The notes under the pieces are model-generated. The model did not search any database. It was not told the origin of the DNA and worked only from the letters and a program-made list of their open reading frames with translations. The position numbers and the translations under genes were made by a program. This document shows positions 1 through 13,237 of a stretch of DNA of 64,000 bases, piece by piece. Source of the stretch: Patagioenas fasciata (Eukaryota > Chordata > Aves > Columbiformes > Columbidae); NCBI RefSeq assembly GCF_037038585.1, contig NC_092521.1, positions 111,502,605-111,566,604 on the forward strand. The letters are read 5' to 3'. Position 1 is the stretch's first letter. Every line of letters starts with the position of its first letter.

Positions 1-1461
1 GCTCTAAGACATCAACAGATATTTTGGGGCGCATGGAAAATGACATAGTACTGTGGCACAGTAGAGAGAGGTGTGAACAGTAGTAAGGAAGTTGGTATCC
101 ATAGGGCTGCATGGTCATACCCACATCCCTTTGTTACAACAGGCTGGCATCTTCCTTTAAGAAACCTTATACAATACACTGTTAGCAATCTGAGATTTAA
201 AACCCACTAGGGTGCCAGCATATTCCCTTTTTAGTACTTCCATAACAACTAAGGAAGCCTAACATGTGGTGGGATCTGTTCTCTCCTTTATACATACGTC
301 CAGCTGCAATTGATGCTGGTGGAAATGAAAAGTCTGAAATGGAAGCAGAGCAGTCCCTGCTGTTTTCGTCACTTCAGTGGTCTTATAGAAAAGCTCTGTG
401 GTCCTCATCCCAAGGTTGTTCGCCAACTTCTGGACCACATTCTTCCCCAGGGTATCTTGATTAAATTTGGCTTTCTGTGCTTTCCATCACAGAGGGCTTT
501 GTGCAGTTGAGAGAATTAATGTATTGTTTGTACCTAACACCATTTGCAGCATGACAGATGTGTGGAAGGTTAGGTTAGGAAGTAGTTGCTTTCTTGTTGT
601 ATCATCTACAGCAAAGAATAAAGAGTAAGAGAAAATGGTTATGTTCTCGGTGATCTATTTGTTTTCACTCAGGGAAAACATGAACCTGAGCAACTCAGAG
701 ATACTTCACTCCTACCAATATATATTATTTTCTGTCATTTAAAGATAATGTTCACTGCTGCATTTATAGTGTACGCCAGATCACAAGAAAAATAATGTCC
801 TCCTTTGAAGTAGTGAAGTGAATGCTTTCTGTGAGATTGGAAGTATCTTTCATTTTCTGATTGCTTTGGTTTCAGAAGTTTTAGCAATTCAGTTGTTTGG
901 TCTGTTGCTAGGAAGTTTTTTCCTCATCTATGACTAATAGATGTAGCTGTGAAAGTCAATTGCATAAAACTGGGCACTGCACTTCAATATGCATTGTCTT
1001 GCAGAATTGAATTTGTGAATGTGAGGTCTCAGTTTTGTCAAGGTAATGGAACTGAAGGTCTGTAAATGTGTATAGCTTTGCTGGGTCATGGTCTACAATT
1101 TATCCTTTATTCGTTCTAAGATACAAATTAACCACAATCTTTGAATTTCATATGTTTCAAATATATATAGTGGTGAAGAAGGGGCTTTTAAAATCTGTAG
1201 CTCTCTTTGCAACCCTTACACTCATTGTGTGAATAAATGGATAGAAATATAATAGGAAATAAAAGATATTCCTATTAAAAATGTTTTCTTGAACTTCTGT
1301 ATTGGAATACCACAGATAGCAGATCAGAAGACGAAATATTCAGCTCTTAAGTCAGGTTTCTATGCTTAATTACACTTAAAAGTCAAAAGAATATGAAGGT
1401 AGCAAAATCAAGAAGTATAACTTGCATGAAACCTTGATTTGTGCATCACAACCTTGTGCAC
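1..1461. other. Non-coding stretch, nothing recognised
   Basis: Ordinary AT-rich vertebrate non-coding sequence. Two short overlapping reading frames near 264-510 have no recognisable protein character. I see no repeat family, RNA gene or regulatory element that I can support here. Confidence 0.6.
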
Positions 1462-2036
1462 GTGTTGTTGACCTCGTCTGGCTGCCGGGTGCCCACCCAG
1501 CTGTTCTCTCACTCCCTCTCCTCAGCAGAACAGGGGGAGAAAATAAGATTTAAAAAAAACTTTGTGTCTTGAGATAAAGGCAATTTAATGAAAACAAAGG
1601 ATCTGCATAGAAGCAAGATGAATAAATAAATCAATAAATAAATTATTCCCTACTTCCCATCAGCAGGTGATGTCCTGTGACATTGTGGGAAGTAGGACCC
1701 CAGTTATGCACAGCGGTTGCTTTGAAAGACAAACCCCTTAATAACAAGTGCCCCCTCTTCCTCCTGCTTTCTATTAGGTTTTATTGCTGAGCATGAAGTT
1801 GTATGGTGTGGGGTGTCCCTTTTGGCCAGTTTAGGTCAGCTGTCCTGGCTGTGTCCCCACCCAACCTCTTGTCCACCCCCAGCCTACTGGCCTTTGGGAG
1901 GGGTGTTGGAGAGACGTCCTTGATACCGAGTGAGCACTGCTCAGCAGTAGCAAAGTGTAGCTACGAATAGGAAGCACAGCACTACATGAGCTGCCATGGG
2001 GAAAGTTAACTCCAGCCTAGTCAGACACAGCACAGA
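1462..2036. mobile_element. LTR-like avian interspersed repeat (probable solo LTR of an endogenous retrovirus)
   Basis: The stretch has the layout of a repeat that I recall, without verification, as common in bird genomes. It runs from a 'gtgcccacccagct' block followed by 'ctcagcagaacagggggag', through 'gacaaaccccttaataac' and 'ttgctgagcatgaagttg', to 'gtcagctgtcctggctgtgt', 'cacccccagcctactgg' and 'gtgagcactgctcagcag'. It contains no coding region. The orientation and exact ends are uncertain, and I could not find a convincing target-site duplication. It reads as an old, degenerate LTR without internal retroviral genes. A different class of repeat is possible. Confidence 0.5.
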
Positions 2037-2285
2037 ATGAGAGGATGGTGCCTAGCTGTAGTTTAGTTTTCCCTTGAAATGATCTTTGCTGCTTTGATGA
2101 AATATCACAGTGGAGAGAAAGCAGATGTGGGTTTGATATCACTGCAGCTAGTTATGGTCAGCTCTTGTTATCTTCTCAGCCATGGTTTGTGTGGGTTAGC
2201 TCCAGGCAAATAAAACTCTAGAGCTTCATGTCTTTATTCAATATTTTTTAGTATTTATATTGTGTTAGCTGAGGTGATTTGGGAG

Positions 2286-2857
2286 CTGTTGGCTGCATAG
2301 AAGTGTGATCAGGAGGCGAAGGGAGGTGACTCTCTCCCTCTACTCCACTCTGGTGGGGTCCCACCTGCAGTACTACATCCAGCTCTGGGGTCCCCAGCAC
2401 AAGAAAGACATGGACCTGTTCGAGCAGGTCCACAGGAGGGCTGCAAAAATGATCAGAGGGATGGAACACTGAGGCTGAGAGAGTTGAGATAGCTCAGCCT
2501 GTAGATGAGAAGGTTCTGGGGAGATCTCATTGTGGCCCTCTCAATACTTCAAGGGGACTTTTTAAGAAAGACTGAGAGAGACCTTTTACCAAGACCAGTA
2601 GTGACAAGACAAGGAACAATCATCTCAGACTGAAAGAGGGTAGATTTACATTTGGCATAAGGAAGAAATTTTTTACAATGAGAACTGAAACAGGCTGCCC
2701 AGAGAAGTTGTGGATGCCTCATCCCTGAAAGTGTTCAAGGTCAGGCTGGGTGGAGTAACCTGATCTAGTGAAATGTGTCCCTGCCTGTGGCCGGGGGTTT
2801 GAATAGATGATCTTTAAAGGTTCCTTCCAACCTCAGCCATTCTGTGACTCTCTGATT
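2286..2857 (+). mobile_element. CR1 LINE, 5'-truncated, plus strand
   Basis: The 3' part of a CR1 non-LTR retrotransposon. It starts in the C-terminal part of ORF2 (typical 'ctactccactctggtgggg' block), passes through the 'gaaacaggctgcccagag' block, and ends in the CR1 3' terminus 'gccattctgtgactctctga'. Many stop codons and small deletions mark an old, inactive copy. The truncation fits target-primed reverse transcription that stopped early. Confidence 0.93.
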
Positions 2858-5280
2858 TTTCGGAAATGAATTTTCAAGCAGTTTCCTGAAATTAGCATAG
2901 TCTTTACTCTTTTTGAGAGAAAAGGGGATGAGGAATAGGTTTTAATTTGACATTTGTGAAAAATAGTGGCCACTATGATTGCTCACTACTATTCTTTCAG
3001 GGTCATTCCTTGCAGCCCTGCTCACCCACCATGTGCCAGAGCACCTCTAGACTCCACAGTCTGACAAAACAGCCCAGCCACCTGCCCTTGTTGTGAGTAC
3101 CTACAAATCTTTTTCATACTATTGTTCCACAGCAAAATCCAGCACAAACATGCTGGAGATGTAGGCAGCTTCTGCAAAATCTTAAAATAAACCTAGCACG
3201 CAGTTATATTTGCCCATGGTATTTTTTCCATAGTCATTTTTTAAAAGGAGGGCTATCTTTCAGTTATTTTATTTCTTCTTCTTTTTTTTTTTTCTTCTAT
3301 TTTTCCTCTCCTATTCCTGCTTTTTCTTTTCTCCTTTAAAAACTACTTTGACAAACTTCAGTGTGAACTGAACTTTGGAAAAGTGGTGGGAGGTAGTGTG
3401 GGCTGGGGTTGGGTCATTTTATTGTTCAGGCTTTTAAGTGGAACTGGAGGAAATTGTGAAATCGAGGTTGCAAGGAGAGGTGAGCAATACATTATTTCCT
3501 TTCTTTTTCAGATTACCATTTCAGCTGTAGGGTGTAAAAACATGTTGGGAAAAAAAAAATAGAGTAACTTAGTTTTTAATGATTTCAGATAATCCTTTCC
3601 TCTGTATGTGAAGGCAAAATAAAATGCCGATGACACTTCTGTGTTAAAAAAAAAAATCCAACTTTTAACCTTTTGTTCAACATTCATTTGTTTAACACTC
3701 ATTTGTTTGTTGTGGTTTCCCAAGGCTATTATGTATTAACAATATCTGCATTGTGCAAGTGCTTTTGAATCCTGTTATTATGCCACACATTTGTGGGACT
3801 CGAAGGCCAGCTCAGGTTGCAGTGAGATGTGTTTTCCATGTGTTCAAGTGATTCTAGAGATAGGGCTTGAAGAATGGTAGGGGAATGGAGGTGTGAAGTG
3901 TTTGAACTGTGAGGATGCAAATTAAATGACAATGAATGTTTAGAACATCAGAACCTCTTTAGGGTTGCATGGGTTAAAGTAATATCGAGTATCTACTTTC
4001 AGACAACTTATATAACAAGCTTTTTCAAGCGCAGTGTTCGTTAGCTTATAATGAGAGCAACCTATGGAGGAGGAAGGAGATGCTGCTATGGACCCTTTGG
4101 CTTGCAAACCTTGGCATGTAAGCTTAAAGCTTAGAATTATTCATATAAACAAGTTGAAGTGTGTATTCATTGTCTGGAGACTTTGTAAAAAGTACTGGAA
4201 GCTTTTGGGGGAGTACAGAAGCTGAGACACTTACTAAAAATAAAAAAATCCTCCAACTTTAGACATTTGGGATAGACAGTCAATGACAGGCTGAACAGAT
4301 AAGTGTTCAAGTCCTGGAAAAGTTTAGGGGAACTGGATACTTCACTCTTTTAACCTACGTGATTACTTCTTATGAACTTATTATCTATCAAAATTAGTTG
4401 CATTTGGATGAGTAGGTCCCAAAAGTCCTTGAAGCAGTTCTGAAAATCTTATTTCTCTCCCTTGTGTGCACCACCCCCCTAATTTTTTTGTGGGGGCATA
4501 GAACACTACAGCCTGCAGCTGAAGTATATTTATAATTTCTTTGTCAGCTTTAAAATACTGTGCACTTCTGATGGAAGAAACAGCAAAGCAGACACAAAGT
4601 GAATTTGAAGCTTTGAAGCTGTAGTCTTGAGTATTTCATGATTGTAGTATCTAGACCATTATTCGTCTGGCTGCCTTTAGAACTCAGTACTCCTTCAGCA
4701 GAAGGTAGTTTCGGGATTGAAGGAGAAATTAATGAAAACATTATAGGAAATTCAGTGTTGCTATAAACTTTGGCTCACAAGCTGAACTGTGATGTCAGTG
4801 TAGCACACTACTGCTTCCACTGGTGTTTATGGGGGCAGGATCAAGGACAGGCGATTCGTAACCTCTTGAGATAGACTCCCATGGTCACATCTGATAGACT
4901 GATAGAAGAAGTGACCATCCTTCTGACATCTAACCGATGATTCCTGCTGTTGATTTGCCTCCCTGTTCTCTGCACTGGTAGACCTACTGGTAAAACAGAT
5001 GAGGGACATGACACTGACTACTTTTCTCCCCCAAATTTCCTAGCAACTGCTTTTAATATGGATAACTTCATTGTTGTAACAAAACACAACTGTAGAAGGT
5101 GGTAAACTCTGGCACAGAGGTAGGGAAGACCTGTGGGAGTGGGAATAATTTGTGGCCAGAAACCTCAGCTCTTTGGGTCATCTTTAATGGGCGTCTTTAG
5201 CCATGTATAGACACTGGAAAGTAGGAGCATACACAGTATGACTCTGACAATTATCTTTGCTGGCTAAGCTGCAGAGCAGA
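2858..5280. other. Non-coding stretch with a pyrimidine tract
   Basis: No gene recognised. It contains a long pyrimidine tract at about 3272-3340 whose core (3277-3298) is a mirror repeat. The ORFs here (for example 3508-3723 and 4550-4741, minus strand) are A/T-driven chance frames. Confidence 0.55.
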
Positions 5281-5680
5281 CAGCTGGGACTAAAATGCTG
5301 CTAGGCTAAGCATCAATGTGCTCACCAGTCCAATGCAGGTCTTTGGTGAGTCTCTGTCAGACAGGCATTTGTCAGTGAGGCAGGGAGTTGCTGCCCACCA
5401 TTTTCTCTTGGAGTGGGCTGATCCTTGATCTTACCAGGTGTCCATCTTCAGACCTTCTGCTTTTCTCTGAGGGTTTTGTATGTCTCAGTGATGTTCTTTT
5501 TGAGTTGTTGAGTGACTCCACAGTTTTGTTTTTTTTTTTTTTTTAATTTACCTACCTTGCTGACTTGAGTTTGTGCTTTATTTCCAAGAAGTTTTTCTTA
5601 TAAAGTCAAGCCAATTACATAGCCAAGACTCAGGTCACATTCAGATGAGCCTCCACTTACTCCTCTGCCTAGTGGGCTGC
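5281..5680. repeat. Unidentified dispersed repeat, copy 1
   Basis: The block from about 5288 to 5455 is recognisably similar to 7668-7805. Shared, in the same order, are 'ctaagcat..aatgt', 'gtcagtctctg' or a near match, 'tcagtgaggca.gga', 'ttgctg' and 'gatctt.ccaggt', followed in both by a poly-T stretch. Weaker similarity may continue to about 5680. No coding capacity. The family is unknown to me; a degenerate LTR is a guess. Confidence 0.5.
5529..5544. repeat. Poly-T homopolymer (16 nt)
   Basis: An uninterrupted run of T lying just downstream of dispersed-repeat copy 1. The second copy also has a T run in the corresponding place, so the tract may belong to that element. Confidence 0.8.
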
Positions 5681-7659
5681 AGCAGGTTTTGCAGACTTAA
5701 TGGCAGTGCTCAAATAAAAATCCAGTACCATAGTGGATGCAAAAACCAGCCTAGTTAATACCCCAAGTGGCTGCTATTCATCTGGTGTATCAGTGTCAAT
5801 CCACCACTGTTGAGGCTAAGGGGTCATTGCTACATGAAGAAAAAGTCCAGGTGCAGCAGGAAAGAAGCACTGAATCATTAGGATGATGGAGAATTTTTCA
5901 TCACATGCTTCTTGTGTTAACTATCTGATTAACCCTTTGTATTTGCTGTGAGCTTTTGGAGTATCCAGATGTGTCAAACCACTGTTTAATTCCTAAAATT
6001 ATTTCTTTACTATAGTTTCCTTAGTAGACCATTAATATCCTGTTCTAACATCAGGAGAAAACATGACTGAACCTTGACAAGCTTTAATCTCTGCAGAAAC
6101 ATTTTTAATAGGAAGTGTCTTTTATTCCTTCACTAAAGATGTACTATGACCTTAAAATGTTTGCACCTCTTCTTATTTGTAGGTAATGAATTAATGAAGT
6201 CTATTTGGACTCTGGTTCTGGATATGTCTTTTTCTGTTGGTAGAGAGCTCTGCTTTTTAATTTTTATGTTTGTGCGTTGATTGATGCATGTGGCAAATAC
6301 TTATCTACCAATTTTTGAGTGAATGTCTTCTATTCCTAGCCACCATTCTGCAAGATGTGTGGAAAGATCTGTGCCATTTACATCATAGTTGTGATATCAG
6401 GATGAAATTCAAGTATCTCCTGAAGTTACAATTCTGGTGTAGCTGGCTGTTGCGGTTGTGTCTGTGTGCTTCCCTAATATAATTAACAATTGATTTCCTG
6501 GGGAGGTCAGGAACTCCCCAGCTTGTCTCTGCATAGATGAGATGAACTGATTTGTGACAGTGAACTGACCTGAGACAAGGTGATTGGCGGAACTTCTAAC
6601 TTCAAACCCCAGTGCTCCTGGAGAACATTTGATGGCTCTGTCTTCATCCTGAACACTGCTCTTTACCCAAAGGTGATAACACTGGGGGTCTGAGGAGCTG
6701 AGTAATTCGACTTTATTCCTGCAGGGAGCTGCACTGACTGGCCTGAATCGAGCATTGTCTCATGCTCCTCTGCCAGCTCCCACGGCCTAGTCAATTCAGT
6801 CACCTCTTGCATGAGGGTACTGGTGGGTAATCCATCTCAAGTAATTGAGGTTTTTTTTCCTTTGACCATCAGCTTCTTCCAAACCATAATCTGTGCATAT
6901 CTTTTCCACCACTAGTGAAGTCCATGTCTCAGAGAAGCCCATGTATTCTGTCCACTACAATACCTTTTCCCAGTCTGACCTTGCAAAGCCTGACCTGTGG
7001 CTTCTGTCTTGGCCTGGAGCTGGTGGTCATTCTCTGCTGCGCTGTTTATTCCATATGGGTGGCCCATCTGTGCATGTGCATCTTCACAGAGTGGCTCAGA
7101 AGGTCCCTCTTTCCTTCAGTTTCATGCTTTTGTGCTGCCATGAAAATATGCCTGGCCTGTGTAACCTCATTCTTAAGTCTGGCCCAGGTCAGACATCTGC
7201 ATGTCTAATGTTCCAAGAATAACTTTGGGTGTTGCTTTCTGCCTGCAGGTGTTGCATCTGAAATGGCAAACACTGGCATTTTGCAGCAGAAATACTCTGA
7301 GCCTGTTATTGCTGATTCTGTGCCTTGAACACCTTATTCTTAAATTTGGCTCATCATTTGCTTTTTCCAGTGTTGCGTTTTGCATCATATTCTTCTCTTA
7401 CTGACTTTAACAGGCCAGTCATACCTGTACTTTTCCAGAAAATGCCTTTGGAAGTTGCCTAAGTGTCTGCTTTAAGGTGGTTTTATTTAGTACTTAACTG
7501 AATCATAAATATCTTTCCTACTTCTCTCAGTGTATCTTCCCCTCAGAAGACATACTTTGGGGGAGTGGGGAGAGACACGATGATATCTTTTTCCATAAGC
7601 AGGCACTTTGAAAGCAGGTCTATACACAGTTTATTAATATGGGGCAATTTGGGTAATGG
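5681..7659. other. Non-coding stretch, nothing recognised
   Basis: The reading frames at 6893-7222 and 6915-7208 overlap each other in different frames, start at arbitrary positions and show no domain or signal I can recognise, so I treat them as chance. No RNA gene or repeat family recognised. Confidence 0.5.
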
Positions 7660-7925
7660 TAGGAGTAACATGCTACTAGACTAAGCATGAATGTTCTTGC
7701 TACCACAGTGAAGGCACGTGGTCAGTCTCTGCTGGCCAGGCAGTCCTCAGTGAGGCAAGGAAGTGCTGTTTGACCTTTTCTGATCTTGCCAGGTATCAAT
7801 TTTTTATTTTTTTTTTTTTCTGTAAAGCTGAACCAAGCTTACACTGTTGCCTTGCACACAGCTGGGCCTTAAGTTGGACAGCTGAGCCTGAGAACCAAAA
7901 TGAGGCTTGCGAGGCTTCACTACTA
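7660..7925. repeat. Unidentified dispersed repeat, copy 2
   Basis: Partner of the block at 5281-5680, in the same orientation about 2.4 kb downstream. The best-matching part is 7668-7805, ending in a T-rich tract at about 7800-7820. The copies have diverged by substitutions and small gaps, so this is an old pair, either two insertions of one family or an old local duplication. Confidence 0.5.
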
Positions 7926-10900
7926 CACTCAGTACTTCATTGAGTGACCTTCACTGCGAGTTATCATGGGTCTGATAACATACACTTGCTTCTTAGACCA
8001 CAGTAAATTAACCACTTATGATCATGGGAATTTAGATCATAACAGCAGTCCAGAGAATGGGAAATCAAGAGGACTCTTAATTGGCACAAATCTTGATTCA
8101 AAATTTGAACTGCAAACGCTGAACTGAAGCCTATGCATGGGAAGCAGGACAATATGGTCATCAACCTGCCTGTTGCTCTTTCTGTGAGAAGATATTAATA
8201 TATATCTATTTCCATTAGGTACCATCATATACATTTTCTGACTGGCAGTCGTTTCCTTCTACGTTATATATATATATTTTTTTTGCCTGTTGAATCAAAT
8301 TTTTTTAGGCAGAATCATCTAGGTATTTACAGAAGTGAAAATTACCCTCCCTCTCCCAACACAACTATGGCCCCTTTTGCTCCCATCGAATGATAAGCAA
8401 ACTCATAAATCTCATTTAAGCATTTTTATAGTACTGGACTAGTGTATGGTTTTTTTGGTGCTTGTTTTTGTTAATAACACTTGCCTACTTGAAGATCTTT
8501 CTTCTGGAAATGGCTATGCTATTAAAGCCAGTTCTGTCTGTCAGTGAAATGTTAAGAGGTGCTGGAAAGCCACTCAAATGGCCTATTATGTTCATATTTT
8601 TATGTGTGGGTATTATAGGTCTGACTTAGTAAGGCTGTTAGCCAAGGACATATTTGTAAGGCAAAAATTAATCATTCACATTCCTGAAAAGGTAGGAGTT
8701 GTATTCTTCAAGGCTCCTTACAGATGAACTGTGCTAGCTTATTATCAAATACTTCGACTTCTCACCTCTCTCCCCTCTCACACTTTGCACAGAGTCAGTG
8801 ACTGAACATCCCTAAATGGAACCATGAGAATAAATTTGCTGTTCACTCCTCTCTCTTTCAGTGACTTAAAGACTGCTTTTCTTTTTAAGCCTTCTTACTT
8901 GTGATTGCAGTAGCAATCATTCAGTGTTCCTCATTTCAGAGCTCTCTGAGCTGAGCAAGTTGACTTGGCAACCAGGGAATGCTTCAGGAGATAGGAGTAG
9001 AAGGTGCGGGCTGGTAGGGTGTTAGTAATGAGAAATGTTCATTCTACCATGAATCTGTGGCCAACGAATGCTGCCTGCTCCTTGTTGCATAATGGAGAAC
9101 ACCCATGAAATTCAAAAGTCTGTGGGTATTCCCCCACTTCTGCAAGTTGAGTGAAACGGAAAGCAAATATATCACAACACTTTTCAGATAAATAACTTGG
9201 TCAGCTCACTTTACCATGTAGTACTTTGCCCTGAGGAGCTGCTGGGTACCGAGTGAGGGAACTGTGACTTTTCAGCTGCACAGGCCTGGTTCAAAAACAT
9301 GGGAATAAAATGCAGTAAAACAGGAACACAAGAGGGTTAATCACGACTGCTTAAACTATGAGGGAAATGACTTGCTCTTAGCCGTATAGTCGTTGTGACA
9401 TACAGGTAAGCAGATGCAGTTGCTGCTTTCCATGAAGCATAATCACTAGCCTGTATTTGTTATTTTTAAGGGTTGTCTGTGTGCTGTTGCACACGAAAAG
9501 GTGCTGCTATCATGCCGAACTACAAACCTGTCAAATTCCCTGCAGGTATGGACCATCCGTCCTGCACCTGCAGCCCAGCACCTCAGCCTTTTGTCACTCT
9601 TGTGCTCCCATGCGCTGAGATTTGTTACCCCTTTGCAAGTTGCAGTTGGTGTCTGGGCTAGTGAAGGAGAGAGGGGCTGCCCCAGGGCCACCTCGCTTAG
9701 CAGGGCCCAGAGTTTAAAATGATGCTGCTGGGAGGCACTTGTCACCAAAAGTCCCAGAAGTCAAATCCCACAGGCTCTCCTTCATCATGTCACCTGATGC
9801 ACAAGGGAGTCCACATAGCCCAACAGGAGAATGTTGGAAAGAAACTTGAGGGATCTGACTTCACTGCTTATGGCAGGTGTACTGTACTGTGCTAGAAAGC
9901 AGTATTGTTAAGAGCCTTGACTGGAAAAACCACTGTTAGTTGTGTTTATGACTACCTGAAGGAAATACTGTTCTTTGGGAGCTTTTACTTTGAACAGGGT
10001 TGTACAGCAAGACACTGAATAATTACTTACTATAAAAAACATGAAAGACCAGGATGTCTCTGAAATAGAGATGTTTTTCATGAATCACTACAAAGATTTG
10101 TCAAACTATACTTCAGGTGCAGATACAGAAATAGAAGACTTGATTCCACTAGCTTTCAAGATTTTACCATTTCTTAAACTTCTTTTTTTTCAAGTAAATT
10201 GGTGAGAACAGTTTTTTTGACTAATATTCAAATCATGTATAATATTTAACACGAGTTTGTGGTCTCTCAGCTCAGATTCCTTAGTCACATTTCTCATTAA
10301 AAAAATCTGTCCTGAAGTCAAGACTGGAACATGTCACTAATCTAATAGAAGGTTGAAATATTACTTAATACATACTAATGCTTCATATTATAACAATTCT
10401 TAGAGTAATTAGATTCAGTGTTTCTTTTTCCAAAAGTGTATTTTTTTGTCTAAGAAAGTAGTTTAGCAAGTTCCAAAGCAGAAGCTTTTGTGAATGCACA
10501 AGAAAAATGGAACAAAATCAATATTTCTATCTTGACACTGGTTAATCCATTAGCAGAAATCTCTTATCTCCACATGCGCTTCTGTTTGTGCTTTGGTCCC
10601 AAAGAGGTCCAATGCTTAGGTTGCTGGGTTCTGTGGGTTTTGTGTGATCATTAGTTTTATCTTTTGATAGTTTGTTCACTGCTATGAAATGGTTTATTTA
10701 TTGGCTTGTTACTGTTTCCTTGAATAGTGGACCTAGAATTTTTATGTATGAAAAGGAAACAAGTTCAGTCTTTGGCAATTACAGAAGATCACCTGAGCTT
10801 TACAAAAAGTATTTTGGATTTTTGTCTCTCTGCATGCACAATTTTTTAGTCTCCTGCAAGAGGAGGAGCAAAGATCATAGGAAAAGCTGAGGTGGATTGA

Positions 10901-12351
10901 GTGTCTTTCCAGTCTTGTGTCTTGTGGTAGCTGATCCTAAGGAAATCCTTTGTTTCTATTCACTTATGCTCACTCTGAATTGATCTCGTCCATTTTCATG
11001 AAGATGGAGGTCAGTCAGTCTTTTTCTGTGGTTTCTTTCAGCTTCCTGAAATGATTACTGTGAAAAGTTGATTCTTCATACTTTTGACATTTTATGACTT
11101 TATTCATAGGTGGAAAGGAATATTAGAGCTACATGGAAGTTAATGCAGCAGCATCCAAGTCTTTAAAAAAGAAGTTAGAAAATACACATGAAAGTAAAGT
11201 AAATCCTCATATTCATGCCCAAATGTTAATGATTCATAGTTGAATAGTAAGCCTTCACTCTTTTGCTGGATTTAGGGACCTGTACATTGTCTTCTTGAAG
11301 TGAATGCAGATGGTGTTGAAAAATAAATATGAAGCAACTTTCAAATGGAGAAGTTATAAACAACTCTTTTCTTGGCCCAAATCACTGACTTTGCCAAAGG
11401 TGTTCAAAGGTTGCATGAACCTGAGGGAAGCTAATTTCTTCCTGGGTTACTTTTCATAGCCTGCTTCCTCTGTGTGAATAGTTGGTATTCTGCTATTGGG
11501 CAGGGACTATCAAAGGGGATTGCTGAAGTCTGTCTTCTTATCGGCAGTAATATGTGCCAAGTACCTATCTGCGTAACAACATAAAAATCTCCCTCTACCT
11601 AATTGCCAACGCTAAGTGCCTCATGTATTGCCTCTTTGAAATGTGTACTTAGTTATGGTGAATAGTGTTTTTCTTAAGTCACAAGCTTGTGATTACTTGC
11701 TGTAAACATGCAAACAATTAAACTAAAACTACAACTTCCTAATGATAATGGAAAAATCTCTCTGCTGCTTTGTGTTTCATGTTAAACCCATGCCCAGAGC
11801 TGGGGGTCAGGTAGAATTCTTCCCTTGGGTGAGATTAGTGAGGACCGTTGTTGTTCTTGTTTACTTGCTTGCCTGTTCGTTTTTCTGCTGTCTGTTGAAA
11901 TGTGGAGAGGGGCCTGCTTGCTTGAATCTTCTGGGGAATTTTCACCTTACAAAGCTCCCGCTTGTGCAGGGACCTGAAATATTGCTGCTGCCTTGGGTGT
12001 CCTGCCCTTGATCTCTGTCACTGTTTGTCTCTGGCACATTGTACATTGAAGGCCCATAGCTTAATCTGGGGTGTGAGATTGTCTAGTGACCTGGGGTACG
12101 GAGAGTTAGAGGCAGAAGTCTTGTGAACCAAATGTCTTTGTTTTTGCTGCTTATGATTGTGAGGTGGTGGATCTGGTGATCCTTACCAGTTCTCATATTG
12201 CTGGGCAGTTATGTGGTCTGGATTCCCTTAACACTGAAGTTGATCCTATGGGCGGAAAAATGGTGAAGCATCATTTTTATTAAAGAATGAACTGTGATGG
12301 AGTTGTATGAAAGAGCCAGCCTGCCTTATATTGCGTTCATGTGTATAATTT

Positions 12352-12390
<39 letters not shown>

Positions 12391-13237
12391 TTAAATCCAC
12401 CTGCTTCCTCACTCCCCTACCCCAAATTCTGGTAATACCATTGCATATTTGTGTTTAGGTACAGTGAAGAAGCAGTGCTCCTGGCACACTGTCCCCTCAG
12501 CAGCCCAAGATTTCTTTTTCTTTGGCTGCCCACCACTCTGATTCCCCTTGTCTCTCCTTTGGCAGTTATTCAGGTTATCAGGATGAGGTGTGTGTGCAGA
12601 TTATCTGATGGGTTGGTTGCATGTAGGTAAAGGCTTCTTTTCTGCGAAGAATGTTGTGGTGGATAGCAGTCAATTTTGGGGCAAAAATATAAGCTAGTCA
12701 GCTAGGCTGCCCCTGTACTCAAACTAAAATTCATTGTAGAATGACGCTGTCTCTGGGAGTGTCCAACTAATTAACTTAGGCTGGAGGCCTCCTTTTCAAA
12801 TGGCTGGAACTTAAATGAAATTAATTGCTTTCTAGGTAGTGTGCTAATAGCTCAAGCTCCTGGGCTGAAAACTGCCAGTTGCGACACAGAGATTTAGCCC
12901 AGAGTGTGTTAGTAAATAAGGACATATGGCTGCCAAATGGGAGATGATGTTATATGCTGGGTCCCCTATACTTTGAATAGTATATGGCATATCTGATCTA
13001 GTTTTGCTGATTCTGTCTTTTAAGGGAGATGTGGCGCTATATATATATAAATATAGCTGGCAATTTTCAGTACACTCACTTTTCATGCAATTTTGAAAAA
13101 ATTAGATAAAAGAATAAGTACTGGAAATCTCGTAAGCGTTATAGATTTAGACAACAATGGAATTCTAACCATGAAAAATATGCTTCTTGAATTTCTGTCT
13201 TTTGATTAAAAATGAAATTTCAGCTTATACTATATAT
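7926..13237. other. Non-coding stretch with simple repeats only
   Basis: No gene or interspersed element recognised over about 5.3 kb. The open frames at 9446-9748 (minus) and 11742-12011 (plus) have no recognisable motif. A perfect (AT)n run lies at 12359-12386. Confidence 0.5.
12352..12390. repeat. (AT)n microsatellite
   Basis: An alternating AT run, uninterrupted at 12359-12386 (14 units), flanked by imperfect TATA-type units. It is probably polymorphic. Confidence 0.95.

Noticed and set aside
6893-7222. Overlapping 109- and 97-codon ORFs as a cysteine-rich membrane protein
   Set aside because: The hydrophobic and cysteine-rich character follows from T/G-rich composition in two different frames. 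No start or splice support.
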